64,000 nucleotides of DNA from G963666705 sp963666705 (GTDB lineage: Bacteria > Pseudomonadota > Alphaproteobacteria > CADEGL01): assembly GCA_963666705.2 (NCBI GenBank), contig CAXXKO010000025.1, forward strand, positions 1 through 64,000, written 5' to 3'. The notes under the pieces are model-generated. The model searched no databases and had not been told where the DNA came from. It saw nothing but the letters and a program-made list of their open reading frames with translations. A program made the translations under genes and the position numbers. The stretch's first letter is position 1; every line of letters starts with the position of its first letter. This document shows positions 58,994 to 64,000 of the stretch, piece by piece.

Positions 58994-59482
58994 ATGCCCG
59001 GGCAGTTTGGCGAGCGGGAGCAGCGACTGATACCGGTTCGCCGGGTGGTCGCGGGCGTGTTGCTGACCTCGCTCCTCCTCCCGCTCGTCTTCGTCATGGC
59101 CGTCCCGATACTCCTGTTCGGCAACTCCATGGGCCACACGGGCGAGTTGCTCGCGTACCTGCTGTTGGGCGGCCTCACGATCCTCGGGTACATGGTCCTT
59201 GCGACGCTGGCGCCAATCGTCGTGTTCGGCTTGCCGCTCTATGCCCTCTATCGCCGGAAGGGCTGGTATCGGGTCGGCCATTATCTGGTCGGCGGGGCGA
59301 TCGTGGGCTTGGCCTATGCCTTCGCCCTGGGGGCGTGGTACGCCGAGTGGCGCACGATCGGGTTTTCGTTCATGCCGGCCATGATGCTGGGCGCAGTGGC
59401 TGCCTTCATCTTCTGGCTGATCGTGGTCTGGCGCAGCCCGCGCGTGACGCCGGTCGAGGAGATCAGCCGTATTTTCGCCTGA
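58994..59482 (+). CDS. Four-helix inner-membrane protein of unknown function
   Basis: This is a 162-residue protein with four predicted membrane helices: about 18-42 (VVAGVLLTSLLLPLVFVMAVP), 53-80 (LLAYLLLGGLTILGYMVLATL), 96-115 and 125-147 (MPAMMLGAVAAFIFWLIVVW). It ends in a short cytoplasmic tail (RVTPVEEISRIFA). No family is recognised. It is separated from rpsI by a terminator, so it has its own promoter. A frame running over it with Arg-rich content is a GC artefact. Confidence 0.65.
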   Translation: MPGQFGEREQRLIPVRRVVAGVLLTSLLLPLVFVMAVPILLFGNSMGHTGELLAYLLLGGLTILGYMVLATLAPIVVFGLPLYALYRRKGWYRVGHYLVGGAIVGLAYAFALGAWYAEWRTIGFSFMPAMMLGAVAAFIFWLIVVWRSPRVTPVEEISRIFA

Positions 59483-59634
59483 TCCGGAAACAATTGAAAC
59501 AATAAAGGGCCCGGCCCGAAATCAAGCGGAAACATCACGGTCGTACAAGAATGCGTGAAGCATCGTGATAGCTCGTCTCCCGAGCCCGATGCTTCAGGCG
59601 AATCCTGGGACCCGAGCGTGAAGGAGAATTCGAG

Positions 59635-59952
59635 ATGACCATCGCACATTACGCATTCCATTCGAGGACGGACGCACGTCGGCTGACCTATGCCGACCTG
59701 CTCGACCTTTCGAGGGCGCTCGGCGCGGTCATCCGGAATAGCGCCAAGACCGTGTCTTGGACCGGCCGGGCGGCCGCCAAGGCCTTCTGGGGCTGGTACC
59801 GCTAACGCCAGACCGTCGCCGCGCTGGCCGCCCTCGACGCGCACACTTTGCGCGATATCGGCCTCGACCGTAGCGAGATCCACGCCGCCGCCCGGTTCGG
59901 CGGAAAATACCCGGGCGCCGATTACCGGATCTCTCGCTTCCATATCGGCTAG
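59635..59952 (+). pseudogene. DUF1127 protein with an in-frame TAA
   Basis: From ATG 59635 (after AAGGAGA) the frame reads MTIAHYAFHSRTDARRLTYA to AKAFWGWYR. It hits TAA at codon 57 (59803-59805), then continues in the same frame with RQTVAALAALDAHTLRDIGL and DRSEIHAAARFGG to a TAG at 59950-59952. The downstream part is the DUF1127 domain (WYRRRxTxxxLxxLDxxxLxDIGLxRSEI), which in known members is an RNA-binding-type Arg-rich motif in small regulatory proteins. The ochre codon sits exactly between WYR and RQT. A truncated 56-residue peptide is the only product expected unless read-through occurs. Confidence 0.8.
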
Positions 59953-60099
59953 GCGGATCGTGGGGCCCGCTCCCCGTCGTCTCGCGGGGCGGTGCGACCG
60001 GTGGACCCTCGGCTCCGCGGTGTCGGCCTGGGCGTGGTATCATCCGCCCCGCCGCGCCACGGGCCCGCGGGGCCCGGCGGCAACCGATGGGGACCGGAC

Positions 60100-63000
60100 A
60101 TGTCCAGCCAAGCACCGAACGCCGCGGCTCCCTCAGGTGATATGAGCGATCGCCAGGAAACCCTGCTCGACTTCGCCGTCTCGCAGTCGCCGGCCGTGTT
60201 CTACATCGCGGCCCTCGGCGGCGAGCGGCCGGTCCGCTTCATCAGCGCCAACGTGGAGGCGCTCACGGGCCACGCCGCCTCGGCCTTCCTGGAGGAGCCG
60301 CGCTACGGGCGCGGGCACATCCACCCGGACGACCTGCCGGGGTACGACCGCGCCCTCGACCAGCTCCGCGGGGCCGGCTCGCTTTCGCACGAATACCGGT
60401 TAGCGGACGCGTCGGGCGAATACCGATGGTTCCGCGACGAGCTCAGGCTCATCCGCGAGGGCGGCCGCGAGGAGTTCGTCGGCTGCATGATCGACATCAC
60501 CGAGACCGTGGAGGCGCGGGCTGAGCGGGAGCGCTATGCGCGCCTGCTCCAGGATGCGGTCGAGAGCATGCCCAACGGTTTCGTGGTCCTCGACAGGCAT
60601 TTCAAGCTGCTCGCCGCGAACGACGCGCTCACGGAGCGCTATCGGTTGAGCCCCGACCCGGTCGACGGAACGCCGTTCGAGGAGCTCGTGCGGCGGGCCG
60701 TCTCCTCCTTGCGCAGCTTCGACGGCCGGCCGGTCTCGGGCTCGGAAGCGGGCATTCGCCGCATCGTCGACCGGTTCGAGGAAATCGGACAGGGAGCGGT
60801 CGAGGTCGAGCTCGTCAACGGCGAGTGGCGGCTGATGAAGTGCTATCCGACCGCCGAGGGCGGCCGCGTCATCTTCAACTTGGACGTGACGGCGATCAAG
60901 AGGGCCGAGATCGTCACCCGTGAAAGCGAGGAGCATTTCCGCACCCTCGTCGAGAGCCATCCGCTGGCGGTCTGGATGGTCGAGATCGGAAGCGGGCGGG
61001 TGCTCTATGAGAGCCCGGCGGCGGCCGAGCTCGCCGGCCGCGCGTGGCGGCCGGGGGAGGAGCGCACGATCCTCGACAACTACGCCGACATCGCCGACAG
61101 GGCGGGATTCGTCGCGGCGCTCACGGAGAAGGGCGAGCTGCGGAACTATCCGATCCACTTCAGGCGGGCGGACGGGTCGCTGTTGTGGGTCTCGGCCACA
61201 TCGAGGCTCATCACCTTCCGCGGCCAGCGGGTGCATATCACTAGCCTGATCGACCTGACCGAGCAGCGCGAGCGCGAGGCTGAGCTGCGGCGGGCGCGTG
61301 AGAACCTGGAGGACGCGATCGAATCCCTGTCCGAGGGGTTCGTGCTCTACGACGCCGCCGACCGGCTGGTGCTGTGCAATTCCCAATACAAGCAGTTCAA
61401 CGCCGGCGCCGAGGACCTCCTCGTGCCCGGCGCGGCCTGGCCCGAGGTCACGCGAAAGCGGGCCGAGCGCGGCCTGTTCGCGGCCTCGGCCGATGGGCTC
61501 GAGGAATGGCTCGCGGGCCAGATCGCCCAGCACGGCGTCGCGCAGAACCAGGAGTTCGAGTTCACCGAAGGGCGCTGGTACGAATATTCCCACCGCAAGA
61601 CCCGCCAGGGCGGCTTCGTCTCCACCTGGCGGGACATCACCGAGGCGAAGGCGCGCGAGGCCGAGCTGCGCCGGGCGCGAGAGACCCTGGAGGACGCCAT
61701 CGAAGCGCTTTCCGACGGCCTCGCCCCGTTCGACCCGGACGATCGCCTGGTCATGTGCAACGAGCGCTTCCGGGAATCCAACGCGATGAGCGCCCATGCG
61801 CTGGAGCCGGGCGTGGCCTGGCTCGACTTCAACCGCACCGGCGCCGAGCGCGGCCAGTATCCGGACGCGGACGGCCGCATCGAGGAATGGCTCGACGAGA
61901 CCGCGACCGAGCGCGGGACGGCGACCAACGCGCAATTCCAGCAAGCGGACGGCCGGTGGTTCGAATACTCCCACCGGGTCACGCGCCAGGGCGGGCTCGT
62001 GGTCACGCGCCGCGACATCACCGGGCGGCGCGAGGTCGAGAGCGAGATGGCGCGCCAACGCGAGGTGCTGCATCAGAGCGAGAAGCTGAGCGCCATGGGC
62101 GAGCTGCTGGCCGGGGTGGCGCACGAGCTGAACAACCCGCTGTCGGTGGTGGTCGGTCAGGCGCTGCTCCTGAGGGAGACGGCGGCGGACGAGCGCATCG
62201 CCGCGCGCGCCGACAAGATCGGCGCCGCCGCCGACCGCTGCGCGCGCATCGTCAAGAGCTTCCTGGCCATGGCCCGGCAGGAGCCGAGGGAGCGCCAGCC
62301 CACGGACGTGAACGCCATCGTCGAGGCGGGCCTCGACCTCACCGCCTATACCCTGCGCTCGAGCGACATCGAGGTCTCCTCCCGCCTCGCGCGGGACCTG
62401 CCCGCGGTCATGGCGGATCCGGACCAGCTCGGCCAGGTCATCACCAACCTGCTGGTCAACGCCCAGCAGGCCCTACAGGAGGTCGAGGGCGCGCGCCGGA
62501 TCCGCGTCACGACGACCTTCCGCAAGCACAAGGGCCTCGTCGTCATCAAGGTCAAGGACAACGGGCCCGGCATTCCCGAACATCTCCGCGGGCGCATTTT
62601 CGAGCCCCTCTTCACCACCAAGGAGGTCGGCGTGGGCACGGGTATCGGCCTCGCCCTCTGCCACCGCGTGGTGGAGACCCATGGCGGCACGATCGCGGTG
62701 GAGGGCCCACCGGGCGACGGGGCGGCCCTGGTCATCCGCCTCCCGGCCGTCGCGAACGGCGGGCCGGAATGGGTCGAGGACCGGGAGGAGGCGAGCAGGG
62801 CGCCCGGCCACCGCATCCTCGTCGTGGACGACGAAGCCAGCGTCACCGACCTCCTCGCCGACATCCTCCGCGGCGACGGGCACAAGGTGACGACCGCCAA
62901 TTCCGGCCGCGAGGCGCTCGACCGCATCGGCCACGGCGCCTTCGATATCCTCCTCAGCGATCTGCGCATGCCGGAGCTCGACGGGCCGAGCCTGTTCCGC

Positions 63001-63174
63001 CTCCTGGAGGAGCGCGAGCCGGCGCTGGTCGCGCGCACCGGCTTCGTGACCGGCGATACCATGAGCGCCGGCATCAAGCGCTTCCTCGAATCCTCGGGCC
63101 GGCCCTATATCGAGAAGCCGATCACGCCGCGCGAGGTGCGCGCCCTCATCGACAGGATCGAGGCGGGAACGTAA
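60100..63174 (+). CDS. PAS-rich hybrid sensor histidine kinase
   Basis: This 1024-residue kinase has no membrane segment or signal peptide, so it is a cytoplasmic sensor. Several PAS domains lie in series (about 15-140, 145-265, 275-395, 395-525 and 525-645). The fourth and fifth are similar (EDAIESLSEGFVLYDAADRL; EDAIEALSDGLAPFDPDDRL), suggesting internal duplication. The HisKA H-box is VAHELNNPLS with His675. The HATPase has NLLVNAQQAL, DNGPGIPEH and GTGIGLALCHRVV. The C-terminal receiver has Asp910/911, phospho-acceptor Asp954 (LLSDLRMPELDG) and Lys in YIEKPIT. A kinase-plus-receiver layout with the OmpR regulator 35 bp downstream points to a phosphorelay. ATG 60142 is an alternative start. 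Confidence 0.92.
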   Translation: MSSQAPNAAAPSGDMSDRQETLLDFAVSQSPAVFYIAALGGERPVRFISANVEALTGHAASAFLEEPRYGRGHIHPDDLPGYDRALDQLRGAGSLSHEYRLADASGEYRWFRDELRLIREGGREEFVGCMIDITETVEARAERERYARLLQDAVESMPNGFVVLDRHFKLLAANDALTERYRLSPDPVDGTPFEELVRRAVSSLRSFDGRPVSGSEAGIRRIVDRFEEIGQGAVEVELVNGEWRLMKCYPTAEGGRVIFNLDVTAIKRAEIVTRESEEHFRTLVESHPLAVWMVEIGSGRVLYESPAAAELAGRAWRPGEERTILDNYADIADRAGFVAALTEKGELRNYPIHFRRADGSLLWVSATSRLITFRGQRVHITSLIDLTEQREREAELRRARENLEDAIESLSEGFVLYDAADRLVLCNSQYKQFNAGAEDLLVPGAAWPEVTRKRAERGLFAASADGLEEWLAGQIAQHGVAQNQEFEFTEGRWYEYSHRKTRQGGFVSTWRDITEAKAREAELRRARETLEDAIEALSDGLAPFDPDDRLVMCNERFRESNAMSAHALEPGVAWLDFNRTGAERGQYPDADGRIEEWLDETATERGTATNAQFQQADGRWFEYSHRVTRQGGLVVTRRDITGRREVESEMARQREVLHQSEKLSAMGELLAGVAHELNNPLSVVVGQALLLRETAADERIAARADKIGAAADRCARIVKSFLAMARQEPRERQPTDVNAIVEAGLDLTAYTLRSSDIEVSSRLARDLPAVMADPDQLGQVITNLLVNAQQALQEVEGARRIRVTTTFRKHKGLVVIKVKDNGPGIPEHLRGRIFEPLFTTKEVGVGTGIGLALCHRVVETHGGTIAVEGPPGDGAALVIRLPAVANGGPEWVEDREEASRAPGHRILVVDDEASVTDLLADILRGDGHKVTTANSGREALDRIGHGAFDILLSDLRMPELDGPSLFRLLEEREPALVARTGFVTGDTMSAGIKRFLESSGRPYIEKPITPREVRALIDRIEAGT

Positions 63175-63209
63175 AAGGGTGGCGAGCTCCGATATCGGGG
63201 GCACGAGCC

Positions 63210-63962
63210 GTGAGCGACCGAAGATCCCATATCGTCGTCGTCGATGACGAGGAAGGCATCCGGAGCACCCTCGAGGAATACCTCGAGCTCCACGGATTCC
63301 GCGTGAGCACCGCGCCGGACGGCCCGGCCCTGCGCTGCCTGGCCGCGCGCGAGAGCTTCGATCTGGCCATCCTCGACATCGCCATGCCGGGGGAGGATGG
63401 CCTCTCCCTGGCCCGGTTCCTGCGCGAGCGGGGCGATGTCGGCATCATCATGCTGACGGCCTCGGCCGACGTGATCGACCGCATCGTGGGCCCCGAGATG
63501 GGGGCGGACGACTATCTCGCCAAGCCCGTCGATTTGCGCGAGCTCCTGGCCCGCGTGAAGGCCGTCTTGCGGCGCGCCAAGGCGGCCGAGGGCGGCGACC
63601 CCAAGGCGGATGGCGCCATCGCCGGCGTGCCGTTCGGCGATTGCCGCCTCGACCTCGAATCCCACAAGCTCCACGGCGCGGACGGGGTGGAGATCCCGAT
63701 CACGGCGATGGAGTTCGACCTTTTGAAAGCCTTCGCCGACCACCCTGGGCGGGTGCTGAGCCGCGACCAGCTCCTGAGCCTCGCCCACAACCGCGATTGG
63801 GAGCCCTTCGATCGCTCGATCGACATCCGCATCGCGCGCATCCGCCGCAAGATCGAGCGCGATCCGGCGAAGCCGCGGATCATCAAGACCGTGCGCGGCG
63901 CCGGCTACATGTTCGCGGCCGGGGACGATAAAAACGTTGAGGCCGGAGGGATAGAGAGGTAG
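63210..63962 (+). CDS. OmpR-family response regulator
   Basis: This is a 250-residue regulator. The receiver domain has the acidic pocket Asp12/Asp13 (IVVVDDEEG), phospho-Asp56 (LAILDIAMPGEDG) and Lys105 (DDYLAKPVDLRE). A winged-helix DNA-binding domain occupies about residues 145-240 (EIPITAMEFDLLKAFADHPG, IDIRIARIRRKIERD, KTVRGAGYMFA). The start is a GTG at 63210; the hybrid kinase ends 35 bp upstream, so they form a two-component operon. Target genes are unknown. Confidence 0.93.
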   Translation: MSDRRSHIVVVDDEEGIRSTLEEYLELHGFRVSTAPDGPALRCLAARESFDLAILDIAMPGEDGLSLARFLRERGDVGIIMLTASADVIDRIVGPEMGADDYLAKPVDLRELLARVKAVLRRAKAAEGGDPKADGAIAGVPFGDCRLDLESHKLHGADGVEIPITAMEFDLLKAFADHPGRVLSRDQLLSLAHNRDWEPFDRSIDIRIARIRRKIERDPAKPRIIKTVRGAGYMFAAGDDKNVEAGGIER

Positions 63963-64000
63963 AAAGCCCGCGCGCGAAGCAGGCGCGAGCGATTCAGGGG

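Overview
The window is high-GC DNA with alphaproteobacterial character: DUF1127, NrdR, rplM-rpsI, MetY, CoA-binding and enoyl-CoA hydratase genes are packed together, starts often overlap stops as ATGA, and the organism looks like a Rhodospirillales-type relative. This placement is inference from gene content; there is no rRNA to confirm it.

The window has two halves. Bases 1 to about 29.9 kb are an insertion-sequence scrapyard. They carry IS5, IS3 (two unrelated types), IS21 (two related types), IS1380 (one complete and two remnants), IS1595, IS110 and IS1182 elements. Several have exact target duplications. They sit in or beside broken host genes: a GIY-YIG nuclease, an HExxH metallopeptidase, an O-methyltransferase, a creatinase-like gene, hpt and a replication-type gene. 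Intact islands are a secreted subtilase, nrdR, a RidA protein and a GFA-domain protein. From about 21.1 to 29.9 kb lies a decayed integrative element: a DUF927 gene with an in-frame amber codon, an unrecognised gene split by IS1182, an AlpA-like HTH gene, an XRE repressor and a tyrosine integrase. It ends at a tRNA-like 3' end next to dtd.

The most unusual structure is a pair of palindromic elements (11267-11536 and 13177-13435) flanking an IS110 transposase gene. Each has a long outer inverted repeat enclosing two arms. Each arm is a perfect 12-bp stem, different in sequence every time, around a conserved core of about 70 bases, and the second core is inverted. The four cores are clearly related while all four stems and both outer repeats differ. 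This implies selection on pairing, in RNA or single-stranded DNA.

Bases 29.9 to 64 kb are mostly ordinary chromosome with one IS. dtd is followed by a hydantoinase HyuA-HyuB-DUF1989 cluster. A large leftward catabolic operon then runs from a GntR/UTRA regulator (51.4 kb) through hyuA, hyuB, an enolase-superfamily enzyme, a luciferase-like oxidoreductase, an acyl-CoA synthetase, a molybdenum hydroxylase (CoxL/M/S), a second luciferase-like enzyme and a thioesterase. It looks built to open a heterocycle or amide, hydroxylate and activate the product. It is now damaged at three points: a 107-bp duplication in coxL, a Trp-to-TGA codon in the distal oxidoreductase, and an IS21 insertion in the thioesterase.

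The right end holds sulfur and methionine genes (a zinc alcohol dehydrogenase, a homocysteine methyltransferase, MetY), enoyl-CoA hydratase, rplM-rpsI with a strong terminator, a DUF1127 gene carrying an in-frame TAA, and a PAS-rich hybrid histidine kinase followed by an OmpR-type response regulator.
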